From NCBI GenBank assembly GCA_946807835.1, contig OX327710.1:11644501-11708500 (forward strand): DNA of 64,000 bases, read 5' to 3'. Each line of letters begins with the position of its first letter. The stretch's first letter is position 1. Source of the stretch: Ailanthus altissimus. Its lineage: Eukaryota; Streptophyta; Magnoliopsida; Sapindales; Simaroubaceae. Positions 23,982 to 36,265 of the stretch are shown here, piece by piece. The position numbers were made by a program, and so were the translations under genes. The notes beneath the pieces are model-generated. The model ran no database searches. It was not told the origin of the DNA and was given only the letters and a program-made list of their open reading frames with translations.

Positions 23982-24949
23982 TGTTGAGTTATAGCCTAAA
24001 AGATGTACGATTCCCGAAGGATCACCCGTATTAAATTCACGTTATACCAATTTTAAATTTCAAAATATCGGTCCCAAGACACTCTCTAAATGATTAATTA
24101 CCACACAATGCATAGCATACACATGATGACTACCCATCCAAGAATAATAATTGTGGCTAAGAATTTAGTGTAAATACGAGGACTTTAAGTGAGCCGAACA
24201 CTCCATAGAGTTTTTACTATTAACTAATCAATACTGAAAATTGAGAGACCTTTGTTTCTCTCAAGGTCTTAGGCCAAAACCCACTTAAGCCCAAAGTGGA
24301 CAAGCCTAGACCCATTGGTAGACAAAATGGCCGAGCACTACCTAAGACCGGTCATGACCAATAACTAATCACAAATCCAAAGAGATGAGTTCTTGAAGGA
24401 TTGTGTATTAAGTTGAGTTCCTAAAGGGTTAAGTAGTACCCCTTATAGATCGAGTACTCGTGCTCAGTCCCTTACTCAATCTCGAGCTCAACTATACACT
24501 AAGATTTCTTAAGAACCCTACCTCATTGAGTACTCACGTTTTATTAATGAGTGAGTACTACATGTATCTCGAAGACTTATTAAGTTTGAGACCCCTCACT
24601 ATGATGGAGCAATTACACTACCTTACCCATGACATCTAGCTTTTTAGGTCGAACATGGTATACTACCTACTTTCTTTATAAAAGGTGGAGCCCAGGGTAA
24701 CTACCAACATCTCATTAAATTCCAGACCATGAATATAACCTCGAGTGATGAGCAACCCACAACACGAGTCAACTGCCTAAAATTTTCTATTTAATGTAAA
24801 ACCTTGAATTGCGCATAAAAATAAGTAATCGAATTTTAGACGGCTACACATACTAGACACTTAAAAACTACCTTTTCTCTATTTATACCATTCTCACTAG
24901 ACATTCTAACATAAGAATTAAAGGGTCATTACCAGAATTTTCATCAACA
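23982..24949 (+). repeat. gypsy-type LTR (968 bp)
   Basis: Ends are TGTTGA at 23982 and TCAACA at 24949, a perfect 6-bp inverted pair. A TATA box (TTTATAAAAGG, 24675-24685) sits about 270 bp before the right end. The last 100 bp have a pattern usual for gypsy LTRs: 'cattctcactagacattctaac' then an 'agggtcattaccag' stretch. No matching 5-bp flanks were found, so it may be one LTR of a decayed element. Confidence 0.5.
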
Positions 24950-26473
24950 CAAGGCTGACCAACTTTGTGATTGCAACAAATAGGTTCAAGCCATTGAGAA
25001 AGTTATTGATGAACATCAATAACTTAACTATGGCCATTTTCACGAAGATATAAATTTATATTTTGACCGATGATTGTATGTTTGACCACAAGCCCAAAAT
25101 TCACTTTCATCATATAAAAAGATAATAAGAGTCTTTTATTTGCTTGGATAAAAACTTAGAGAGGTAGAAATTGAGAATTTGGAGTTTTGTCACTAAAGCT
25201 CGGTTCAATTAATCATGTATGATTTTTCTTTCATTTGCATTAAGACTAAGTTTTTCATCAAATTTAAAAGTGGCTTAAACATTCTTATAATTGTAGATAG
25301 AAAATAGATTTTATTTATGTTTATATATGGTTAATGATTAATTCATAAAATGCTTATGGAATTGTTGTAAATTTACATAATTTATTGGGGATTCTTCGAG
25401 TAGTTATAATACTGAGTAAATCTATTTTTTGAAATAAGACTATAAACTGAGGTATTATATTAGGACACTACGGATTTGATAATAAAAATTGAATTCTTTT
25501 TGTCTTTATGTGAAACTAAGTTAGATATGTAGTTAATATGTATTAAAATAAATTAAAATTTTGATTTATTTAAATCCCTTGATTTGATTAAATATTCAGA
25601 TAGATATAATGGTAGTATACAATACAAGTTCACAAGATTAATATTTAAATGATATTAAAGAATTAGTTAATGCAATACAATAGATAAGACCAAAAGGATG
25701 ATAAGTTGGATTTATAAAAAGTCTATGATAAAATATTTAAAACAAAATTTGTGTGCGCTAAATTATACAAATTATATATATATATAAAGAGAACTATACT
25801 GATCAGTTGTATGGATTTATATTTAATTAAAGTTTATATTTGGTTAAATCTTATATTAATGTAATAAATTAGCAAATCTAAGTATTATATATTGAGTTGA
25901 AATAAGATAATGATATGCTTGTGTCACTAGTAAATATTATTTACAACACTGAGGTTATTTTATTATTAAATATTTGCACTACAATAAATAAATAAGAGTT
26001 TATAATATATAAGAGTTTTGATATTAAACTATACAACAATTTAAGAAAGTGATTATTCTAAATGTTAAATACTTATAATTAAATAAATTGAAAATTAAAA
26101 AATTTTAAAACTAGTTTTAAAGCCTTGTATTTTAAGTGAGTGGATACTAATAAATATTATATGTTTTCAAATAGAGATATTATTGTGAATATTTTTAATG
26201 TATCGTCTAATTTCAGTAATACCCACTAGTTTAAAAAATAGGCAATAATATCTAATCATTATGGAATATTCCCTTAAAATTAACAGAATTGCATGAAAAG
26301 CCTAAATTACTTTTTTAGATTTAAAATAATAATAAAATAACTTCTTTACCCCTATATAGTACTATTTCTCATAAAACAAATTTAAGTTTTTAATAATAAA
26401 ATAATAATAATTTTCTTTTATTTTTAAATTAATAATAATAATTTTTTTAATAAAAAAAGATTTATTTTCAGCT
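24950..26473. other. no gene recognised; AT-rich
   Basis: Could be the internal part of the element whose LTR ends at 24949, but no primer site or gag/pol motif is readable. The part after 25350 is over-rich in A and T with no sustained frame. Confidence 0.3.
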
Positions 26474-26745
26474 GTCAAAATGGTCACTGGTTCAAGTGGT
26501 CATTTGACCGTTGGTGTAAACAGTCATTAGACCACTGATTTGGTGGCCAAAATAGTCGCTGGTTCATGCGACCATTTGGCCGCTAGTTCTAATAGCCATA
26601 ATGGTCACTAGTCCCGCATCCATTATGGCCACTGGTTCATACAGCCATAATGACCACTGGTCTGGCGACTATTTGACTATTGGTTCTAGCAGCCAAAATG
26701 GTCGCTGGTTCACATGGTCATTTATCTACTGGTCCAAGCAGCCAC
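26474..26745 (+). repeat. about 24-bp minisatellite, roughly 11 degenerate copies
   Basis: Successive units of 23-25 bp follow the pattern gcCAtttTGGcCaCTGGTTCaag. The words GGTCATTTGACC and CCAAAATGGTC alternate. The array stands out by composition from the AT-rich flanks. No open frame is maintained along it. Confidence 0.9.
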
Positions 26746-27847
26746 TTTTTTTTTAATTTTTTAAATTTTTTTATAATTTTTGAAACACATTTTAATTGGT
26801 TTATTTTTAATGCATTTTATGTATAATTGTTTGTTGCTTAAGTTTTTGGTAACTCTTGCATAAATAAATTTGCTTTACTATCGATGTATGATTTTAAAAT
26901 TGTTTAGTTTAAATCACTTTCTCTATTTAGGTTACTAAAGAATAACTTCTGAAATTATTTCTTGGGAACAATACTAAGTCTTGTGGTAAGATGGATGATT
27001 CAATATATATAGCCAAGAGAATTTCCATGTTTAAGTATACATATTATTTTTTAAACTCACATATCTTTTGTGAGTGAGTAGAGAGGTTTGAGATAACAGC
27101 TTACGAACTTTCATTGATCTTTTGAAATGGTTAATTTTTATTTGGAATGACATTATTTGGGATGATGAATGATTTGGTTGCTTAGCTGAAGGATAAAAAA
27201 AAAATTGGAAAAGTATTATGGTGATAAATTGCTCTTATTTTGTAATGATTCCTTATGTCTTTCAAAAAAGAAAAAAAAATGAGTAAAAAAAAAAATTTTT
27301 TAAAAAAAGAAAGAAAAGAAGTCAATTCAGTTCAATAAAGTCTTCATTCAATTTTAGAAGACTAAAGTCATTAGGAAGCAATCTTATCACCGAATTCTAT
27401 ATTCGTAAGATTCGCATTAAATAATTAAAGTCTTGAAGCTGGCATTTGGCAATAATGGTTTGACTCTAAATATTTGATTTTCCTATCTTTGGACCAATGT
27501 TAGTTTGTCTATCTGTCCTTAAATGTAACTTTTTCTTGAGCGATTATCTATTTTCCAACTCCATGAGTGAAATCCTAAGTCATTAAACAAGTTATTCACC
27601 TGTAAGGATATGGAGTTGAAGCTTTTACTTGGAAAATTTTTAAGGCTATATATGTTGTGGTTTGTGGTAAGAAGGCTTTGGCTTAATTCACACACACACA
27701 AAAATATTTTTTGGAAGTTATGATTGAAATAACCTTTATAGCGATTGTGATTTTAAAACTGACGTTTTGTTTGAAATACTTAGGTAGTGTTCAAATTTTA
27801 TTTATGCTCGAATTGCTAGGGACTAGCAATAAGCCAGTTGGGGGGTG
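26746..27847 (+). other. 3' internal region of a gypsy-type element, with polypurine tract
   Basis: No coding motif is readable. It contains poly-A/poly-G-purine stretches (27190-27330) and ends with 'gggactagcaataagcc' and then GTTGGGGGGTG (27837-27847), a polypurine tract directly before the LTR start. An 'aattgctagggactagcaata' stretch of this kind is often found before such LTRs in plants. Confidence 0.5.
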
Positions 27848-29268
27848 TGATGAACACTTGAAATTACACATTTAATAAGAGTTTTACATGATTGTTTTGT
27901 ATTACTAGTGTATTTAATTTTCTTAACTTAAGTATGTTTACAATATTGTACTTAATTATCGTATAACTGTTTTGTAGCAGGTTCGGTAAAATGGGCATAA
28001 CTTTCTACCTAAAGATCCAATTGAGGTGATTCTTGATCCTATACAGAGCTGACTCAATGGCCTAACATATTGTATTTCATAAAGTATTAGAAATTCGAGT
28101 GTTAAAGGGTGAATATTGGCCTAGAACAGAATTGATCTGCAGTACAGGCCCAGTTTGAACAGTTATCAGTATTTGGCCCATAACTATAGAAATACGTATC
28201 TAATACGTATGAGATTATCAATTTGAAAAGATAAGAGATTTATCTACAACTTTTATGTTTTGAGTGACAGCTAATTCGGATCACATCAATTCCAAATTGG
28301 ATAATCAAGTGGGTGCCCAAGTGATAATGAATGCAAATTATTTTACCACCATTCTTGACTTTCATCAACCAAGTGGTTCCCTCCAAATTTGTCTCGATTT
28401 ATCCATGTTTTTCTATAAATAGGTGGCTTGTTTATGCCTAAAGAATGTAATTAGAAAGTTAGAATTTAGTTCAAAATACTTTTCCTTGTACTATTATTTC
28501 TTTTGTTTACTATTAAGTCATGTTATTTCTTCTTCCATTTCTTTTCTTTTCATTTAATTTTATTATGTCCAAATAATTTTATTTAAGCTAAGGTGAAAGG
28601 GTGAAGCTCTTGGCAAGGTAATAAAATATGTTTAATATTTATTCATGAATTTAATGTTTCATTTTTAAGTTATGCAAATTTATATATGATGTATTTATTT
28701 TGTTTGTAGAATTAATACCCTTTCTTCTAAAGTGGTGATTCTTGATTTATTATTGACAAACTTAATACTTGGCACAATAAATTCTTGAAACCATTTACAA
28801 GATTTGGTTTATATAACCTTTCTTGTAAAGTGGGAGTCTTGATTTATTGTAGACAAATATAAAGATTGGCATAATAAATACTTGAACCCATTTATAAGAT
28901 TTGGTGTATAATAATTGAAAGAAATAAATACTAATCAATATATAAATGATAATGAACTTTAATTGCTATATTTTCCGGTTGGAACCTCCTTTGTGTGAGG
29001 ATTCCAATTGAGTTATAAAAAAATAAAAAGTTAAATATATTCTTACTTCTTATGCCAAGAGTGAATCCCCGTAACCTTAGCTTTTTATTTGAATTGGTTA
29101 ATTGAAATAATATTTGCAAACATCTTATACTGCATTAATTATCTTTAAAGTCTTTATAATTTGTAATTTTAATTCTACTTCCCTGTGGATCGACCCCGTT
29201 CTCATCGGGTTATTTATTACTTCGACAATCCTGTACTTGGGAATAACTTCTATATTCTGGACGTGTCA
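27848..29268 (+). repeat. gypsy-type 3' LTR (about 1.42 kb)
   Basis: Begins TGATGAACACTTG right after the polypurine tract and ends GGACGTGTCA (TG...CA). The U5 side has 'ccctgtggatcgaccccg' near 29180, the usual style for plant gypsy LTRs. Two imperfect internal direct repeats ('gatttattattgacaaac...' at about 28740 and 28830) are present. It abuts, and seems to have been inserted into, the truncated LTR of the small element at 29270. Confidence 0.7.
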
Positions 29269-29269
29269 C

Positions 29270-30075
29270 TGTAATTCTGTGTATTACAAATGCTACATAG
29301 ATAGCCTTTATATAGGCTTTAGGTTAATATAAATAAAGAACATAAATATATATAAAAAAACTAAATATAACATATTAATTATAAAATATATACATGGTAA
29401 GAATCAATTAACTTAATTTTTTTATATATTTAACATCCCCCCTCAAATTTAATATGGTAGAAGCTTGAATTTGAAAAGGAACATTCTTGATTGTAATAGT
29501 GCTTGTTAAGATACAACCACTGTCGGTGAATGATAACCCTTGTTGGAGAGAAACAACTCTTGTGGAAGAGAGGCAAAGTTATCGTAGAGTGACAATGTTG
29601 TCGGAGCGACAAGCACGTCGAAAAAATCAACCACTACGATTGCAAACGCGTTGATAGAGAAAATAAGAAATCAACTGTTGCGAGTGCAAGTGCGTTGAGA
29701 AGATCAACCACTGCGATTACAAACGCGTTGATAAAGAGGCAGGAAATCAACCGTTGCAAGTGCAAGTGCGTTGAGAAATTTTATATTAAGCTCTAAGAAT
29801 GATCGTAACTTGACTCTGATACCATGTGAGAAAAGATAAAAAAATAAAATAAAAAAACAGCAAAAATAATTAAGAGAAATTGAAAAAACTATAAGGACTA
29901 CATTGTTATTGTAATTCTGTATATTACAAATGCTATATAGATAGCTTTTATATAAACTTTAGGTTAATATAAATAAGGAACATAAATATATATAAGAAAA
30001 CTAAATATAACCTATTAATTATAAAATATATATTTGGTAAGAATCAATTATCTTAATTTCTTTATATATTTAACA
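29270..30075 (-). mobile_element. small non-autonomous LTR element (TRIM-like)
   Basis: On the minus strand the complete 5' LTR is 30075 to 29825 (251 bp, TGTTAAATATA...TTCTCACA). It is followed at once by TGGTATCAGAGTCAAG (29824-29809), a tRNA-Met primer site with one change. The internal part is only about 360 bp and non-coding, with a 77-bp tandem duplication, then the polypurine tract TTGAGGGGGGA (29446-29436). The 3' LTR (29435 to 29270) lacks its last 85 bp or so, cut where the gypsy-type LTR ends at 29268. The 66-aa frame at 29430-29630 is an accidental frame in the internal part. Such short elements rely on enzymes supplied by full-length relatives. Confidence 0.85.
29626..29777. repeat. 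77-bp tandem duplication inside the TRIM-like element
   Basis: Two copies beginning ATCAACCACT (29626 and 29703), each with a CAAACGCGTTGATA stretch and ending TGCAAGTGCGTTGAGA. CpG-richer than the surroundings. Confidence 0.9.
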
Positions 30076-30239
30076 TTTATGATTATATTAAATATAGAAA
30101 TATTATATTTAGTATAAATACGTTTTCATGATATTATTTAAAAGTGATTTTTTTAAAACTACTAGATACAAACTCCCTACTTTAGTTTAGTTTGATTTGT
30201 GTATGTGTTAGACCATATTATTTTTCTTGAGCAATATAG

Positions 30240-30950
30240 AAATTTCATTAGGTGAGAATACTATTCCCCTCTTTGACTATGCATGAGACACTTTGTCGTA
30301 TAAAACTACATTTTTTTCTAGTAGATAGTCGAGTGACAGCACGATCCCTCTCTCTGGCTATGTATGAGTATAGATAGATAGATGCATGAGTATAAATAGA
30401 TAGAGAGAGAGAGAGATAAGTGAGAGCACGATCCCTTTCTTTGGCTTTACATATGTTTCTCTGTTAAGTAAAATTACATTTTTCTTTACATGTGTTATCC
30501 TGTTAGGTAAAATTACATTTTTTCCAAATACTAGTTCGGTGTTGTTTTTTAGAATATATGTTGGGTATATTATATTTTATAGTGTCATGTCATGTATATT
30601 TAGTTTCAAAATAAATTTTATAATAACTTATAATATCAGTACATGTTTCATATTTATTTATTATATGATTTTATATTATTTATAATTGTTACTAGATAGT
30701 TAGAAAAAATTGAAAGCAGAATCCCTCTTTTTAGCTATGTATGAATTACTTCGTTAAGCAAAATTATATTTTTTTCAAGTACTAATTTAGTGTTGCTTTT
30801 TAATATATATATTGAATATATTATATTTTTTAATCATCATGTCATAAATATTCAATTTCAAAACAAATTTTATAATAACTTATAATAACAGTACATGTTT
30901 CATATTTGTTTATTATATGATATTATTATTTATAATTATTATTAGTTAAG
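30240..30950. repeat. degenerate tandem array with (GATA/GA)n
   Basis: Unit starts resembling 'cacgatccctctttggctatg' recur at about 30265, 30340, 30425 and 30718. The last two units are long (about 290 and 230 bp) and align through 'aaattttataataacttataat.acagtacatgtttcatatt'. A GATA/GA microsatellite lies at about 30370-30418. Confidence 0.7.
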
Positions 30951-32731
30951 TAGATAGATAAGGGGTAAGGATAAAAGGCTCATGGAATTGGCATGAGAGA
31001 GTAGGGATAGGAATATTTCTAAAAGGCCATATATTATTATTTCTTCTTTTTCGAGAAAGAAGTTCATGACTCGTAGGCCATCTACCTCTATATAGCATGC
31101 TCCATTTGGCCAAGGGGATATATTTCTATTGGCTGAAAACCATGCCTTTCAAATTGAACGCAATGCCTGCCTTCCAAATCAAAAGATAAATGGGCACGTT
31201 GGGAAGAAAGCTTAAGATAAAGTGCGGCCTGTAGAGCACATTTGATCTTTCTTGCGTGTATTGTATTTTTAAGAATATCTTTTTCCTTTAAAAATTAATT
31301 TTTGATAAATTTAATTTTATTCACAACTTTTTACGTTTTTTGTAAGTTAAATTTTTTTTAAAGATTATTTTTTAGTGTTCAAGGTAATTATTTTTAGACC
31401 TTTCCTTGGTCAACAAGAACAAAGGTTATCTCTCTTCGTTCTGGACCTGATCGAAATAGTTGGTGTTCAATTATTATTCTATTTAGTCTTATCATGGTGA
31501 GTCTGATTGAGTAATTGCTCTGCTAAATTTGAAGAGATTATATTTCTTCTTTAAAAGACTAAACGAATAATATAGTCAAATTTTTATCATTATTTTAATT
31601 AATTCAAAGAATTTGAGTTTCATCTTTTCATTTTTAAAAATTTGATTGAATAAAGTGACCAAATTTTAACTATTATTCTAACTTATTTAAAGAGAGTATC
31701 TTAACTCAAGAACGTTTATAGACCGACAATTCTCTTTTGGGTCTTATATGTTTGAGATCCTCTTTACACATTTTTGGTTTAAAGTTTTTGGGCCTTACAA
31801 GTTAAAGACCTTGGGTATGTTTGCTGAAATTTAGAGAGAACAAGTCACCTCTTTTTCTTTTTTCCTTTTATGAAAGAATTTTAATTAGCAAGTAGCCTAC
31901 ATCGACCTTAGACTTTAGAGCTGCATATTATAAATTTTGGATTTGTATTGATTCTAGTAGTTTTATACTTTTAAATGTTCATGTTTAACAATAAATAAAT
32001 AAATATTTTTTATGTTAAATAATAAATAATACTATATACTCTAAAAATTATCCTAAGAAATGCATTGCAAATAATTATCTTAGAAATTATTTAAAGAGTG
32101 AATTTTCTGAAGTGGTTGATTACAATATTTTACCACCACATAATAAATTTACTTCATTCAAAACTTAAAACTTAAAACATAAAGACTTAAAACTTTAGCA
32201 TTTAGGTGGAGGATCACTTTCATTAAGGCACTAACGAAAAATTACCTTCAAGTTCTATTTTTTTTTTCTGAAACAAAATGGTAAAAAACTTTTCTAACTT
32301 GTAGAAGCAACTAAGAGCCAACTTACATTAGAACTTAGTAAAGGCGAGTTTAAAAAAAATTTAAACTCAATACTAGCTTTTTAAATATATATATATATAA
32401 TTTTATCTCTTTAAAATAAGTAGTTTTACGATTGATTCCCTTAAGATTTTATATGACACTAAAATTCTCGTATAATCAAATTCTCACCCTATATTATTTT
32501 TTACTTTAACATTTTAGCCACCTACTTTTAAACTTTGATTCTACTCTTAAGAGTAATATCAAATACAAACCAAAAAATTAAAAAATCCTCGACGTTTACA
32601 AATAATGGTGGTGATCTCTTACAACCTTGTTTTTTTCTTTTTTAATTCAAGGGATTGCTTCTGTAAGATTTTCATATATTCAACATTATCATGATCATAT
32701 TTTAGTTTTGATTTTATTTTAATTTTTTAAG
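30951..32731. other. no gene recognised
   Basis: AT-rich intergenic sequence. The slightly GC-richer part 30990-31260 has no frame over 60 codons on either strand and no recognisable motif. Confidence 0.35.
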
Positions 32732-32997
32732 TAATGTTAGATATTTTAAAATTTTATTTTAAATTATATCTTAAAAGTAATGTATCAAACAAATATTGAG
32801 TGTAATAAATGATATGTTAAATAATGCTAGATATCTCAAAATTTTATTTTAAATTATATCTTAAAAGTAATGTGTCAAACAAATATTAAGTACAATAAAT
32901 AATTTTAAAATTTTTATTATTTTATCACTCAATATTTATTTCATATATCACTTTTAAAATATAATTTAAGATAAAATTTTAAAATATTTAATATTAA
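32732..32997. repeat. fold-back element with a duplicated left arm
   Basis: The left arm (32732-32802, starting TAATGTTAGATATTTTAAAA) is repeated directly 90 bp later (from 32822). The right arm (32926-32997) is its inverted complement, ending TTTTAAAATATTTAATATTAA. MITE-like, with no coding capacity and no clear target duplication beyond TA/TAA. Confidence 0.75.
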
Positions 32998-33495
32998 TTT
33001 TTTTTTTTTGGGGATATGTTATAACTTATGATGGAATTGGGCTGACAAAAGAAGCACCAAGGAAGCAAAAGGACAGTTTTGTTGGTGGTTTAAGTGGATT
33101 TATAAATGAAGAAGCTTTATCTTCGGTTAATCAACCAATTTTATCACTTTGAATTCTGTTGGAAAAATGATTCTCCTTATTTACTTCGTATAATTTTAAT
33201 TTGAATGTATACATTTTTGTTTGTACATAATATTTATCAATAAAATGTGTGAATTGTTTGTAGAAAAAAAGGTCGAGAAAACAGATGGAGATAGAGAAAG
33301 AAAGAGAGGAATAAAAGTATTTATTTTTATCTTTGAATTCAAATCAAAAGTAATACATTACATCAACGGTAATGATATATTTTTATTAGTCAACTGAGTC
33401 AACGTTTCGTTTTAATGATGAAAATTTACCGAATGGATCTGCGGTGTAGATCGTCATAAAAATAAGGTACAAGGGATGGATTGAAATTTACAAAA

Positions 33496-34221
33496 TAGGA
33501 TAAAGGATAATTGCATCCAATTTTTTTTTAAAGTGATAGTTAATCACTTTGATTGAGAAAATATAGAAATATATTCATTTTTGTTAACTTTTTTGATTAG
33601 TTTAAATAATATATAGAATAATATAATTTTTTATTCGTAAAAAATATGTGACACAATCTGTCAATATTGATTAGCATCGATCGAAGTTAAATAATTTTAA
33701 TTGATTATTAACCAATATTTATTGGGTGTTGACCAATTGAAAAAGATTTATTGTGAGCATCATTTGATTCTAAATTTCGTAATCTACGCAACAATAAAAT
33801 TATTTTCATCAATGAAGATCGAAGGAGTACTAAAATTAGTAAAAAAATATATTATAGTCGTTACTTATTCTTTTTTTACTAATTTTCATACTTCATTGAT
33901 AAAAATAACTTCATTATTATGTAGATAACAAAATTTAGAATTCGACAGTATTAATGGTGAATAATTTTGATGCCAATCAACAATCAATCAATATTGTTCA
34001 ACGTCCAGTCAATGTCGATTATCGTCAATCAATACTAATTAATATCGGTCAACACCAATCAATGCGGTCAACTATTGATCAATGGTATTATAGTAATTGT
34101 AGTAATTATCATCTAATTTAATAGAAAAAAATTAACGGAGTATATTTGTAAATTTTTGAAACCAGAGTGATTGAAGTGTCGCTTTAAAAAAATATTAGGA
34201 GTCCAGTTGTCCTTTATCCTA
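33496..34221. mobile_element. non-autonomous element with about 100-bp terminal inverted repeats
   Basis: Left end TAGGATAAAGGATAATTG and right end CAGTTGTCCTTTATCCTA are inverted complements. The similarity continues about 100 bp inward: an A/T run, then AAAGTGATAGTTAATCACTTTGATTG against its complement CAATCACTCT...AAAGCGACACTT. The interior (33655-34090) holds degenerate direct and inverted copies of 'gtcaacaccaatcaatatcg'. No transposase frame; the 75-aa frame at 33701-33928 is not recognisable. No convincing target duplication, so the superfamily is undecided. Confidence 0.7.
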
Positions 34222-34923
34222 AATAAATTTATACAATTATTGATTTTTTTTGTAAAACTAAAAAAATTAATGTGGAATAATGTATAAATTCTAATAAATA
34301 CTTTGATATATTTTGAAACTATTTTATGAAAAAAATTATTATTATTAAAATATGAATTGATAATTTATAATAAATTATTTTATCATTACATTAGTATGTA
34401 TTTATTAAAAAAACTTACTTTTTTTTATTAAACAAGTCCAAGAAAATTCTTTAGAAAACACAATATACATATCCTAAATCTAATTTTCTTTTAGTAGCTT
34501 GACATTGATAAAGGAGGATTACTTTTCTTGTTATTTATCAAGAAGCAGAAGTGAGTGAGGAATAAGTTGTGGAGAATCGATTAAAACCTACTTATGGGCT
34601 GCAGTGGCCGGCCCGTGAAGACAAAAAAAAAAAAAACAAAAACAAATTTTGAAATACATAATAACATAAACGGTTTTTCTCATTCAGTCCTATAAAATAT
34701 GATTTTCATACTTTGGACTTCTCAAATTTAAAAAGATAACACTTTAACCACCTAAAATATATACTTTAATCTATATATATTTTCAATTACAATAATTTAA
34801 CCCCCTTATCGTATCAAGTGTAGCTCCATCTCAAAGCTTTGTTAAATCTAATAACCTCGAGTAATCGCATGGAACGAGGTGAAAAAAGAAATAACATTTA
34901 TTAATCTTAAAGATAAGGATAAA

Positions 34924-35059
34924 GATTTCGGCCGAGGACATGATTTGGTGATAAACTTTTATGTAAGTCGTGTTAAAGCCATTAGATTTGAATCTTAGGG
35001 AAGGTAGGGAGTAAAATTATCTGGGTGCTAGCCTACCTTTTAATTTTTTTTTATAAAAA
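34924..35059 (+). mobile_element. possible tRNA-derived SINE
   Basis: An A-box-like GATTTGGTGATAA (about 34942) and a B-box-like AGATTTGAATCTT (34984-34996) lie 42 bp apart, as in polymerase III promoters. The element ends in T- and A-runs. It is flanked by AAAGATAAGGATAAA (34909-34923) and AAAGATAGGAATAAA (35060-35074), an imperfect 15-bp duplication. Both boxes depart from consensus. Confidence 0.45.
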
Positions 35060-35849
35060 AAAGATAGGAATAAATATGATTTAGTCCCTCAAATTTAGCC
35101 TAGTTAATAATTTTGTCCTACTTAAATTTAAAATACTTAATTTTAACCCAATCTCTTAGTTTTTTTAGTTAATTTATAAGGAATATACTCTTTTATAGTA
35201 TAAATAATTTATCTGTCCTTTAACCTAAGTGAATAATGAGTTTAATTTTAAACAAGTGACAAAAATCTTATCAATTCATTATTTTTAAATACGTTGTGCA
35301 ATCTCATTCATTCACGTAATATAATAAAATAATTATTATATTCACATAATATAATCTAATCAAATAAAATTTTATATAATTATTATATTAAAAAAATTAT
35401 TAGTATAACATTTTATACTATATTTATTATAATTATTTTTCAAATAAATAAAAATTATTTAATTAAATAAATATAACACAACAGTTAAACATATAATGAA
35501 CTTAAATTAATATAACGTCAAATTTTATTCATTATTTATATTAATTAGTATGATTTATAAATATAATACTCAAATTGAATTGAGTTTAATCAGAATTTAA
35601 TAAATTAGTTTGTTTTTAATAAAAAAATTATAAATGAATAAATTAAATTTATTTTCATTAAAATTTAATAATGATTTATTTTTATTAACAATGAAAATTA
35701 AAATAAAATAAATAAAATAATAACACGTGTCAAAATATAATAAGTTACAAATGTTATGTGTCATCATATAATTAGATTTATATATTTTAATAAAATATTT
35801 TAAAAATAAATTTAAATTAAATAAAACATATAAAATAAAACTAAAAATG

Positions 35850-36265
35850 GGACAACCAGCCACCGATGACCATTGGCAAATTAATTAAAAATTAATATTA
35901 TCAAACTCAAAATTTTATAATTTACATAATAATAATAAAATTTCGTCAATAGAGTATTTTAAATGTGTCAATAGTAGAGAGAAAAGTAGTGACTATTATA
36001 ACATTGTTATCAAATGATGGTGGTTGAATGTGCATTGCTATTATCATCGAATAAATTATTCGGGTGGCGACTCTAATTGTGGTGGCAATGACCTTTATTC
36101 ATTGTCGTTTGAAGGCGTTTAACACAATTTTTTATACTTTTTGGCACCTCTCCAATGCTTTGCTTAAGAAAAAAAAGTCTATAATTATGTAAATTATAAA
36201 ATTTAAAATTTAATGATATTAATTTTTATTCAATTCATCACCGGTCATTGAAGGCATCGGCGACG
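35850..36265. repeat. inverted repeat, arms about 75 bp
   Basis: The left arm (about 35860-35940, CCACCGATGACCATTGG...TTTTATAATTTACATAAT) is the inverted complement of 36180-36260. The loop is about 240 bp with a GC-richer middle. Possibly a MITE; boundaries uncertain. Confidence 0.55.

Noticed and set aside
33701..33928. 75-codon plus-strand frame
   Set aside because: Lies inside the 726-bp inverted-repeat element; no transposase or other motif.
34942..34996. Possible tRNA gene
   Set aside because: Only loose A- and B-boxes; no cloverleaf arms pair, so at most a SINE head.
35597..35863. 88-codon minus-strand frame with many Phe/Leu/Ile/Tyr
   Set aside because: Pure AT-rich composition. 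It would look like a membrane protein, but there is no start context, conservation cue or neighbouring gene support.
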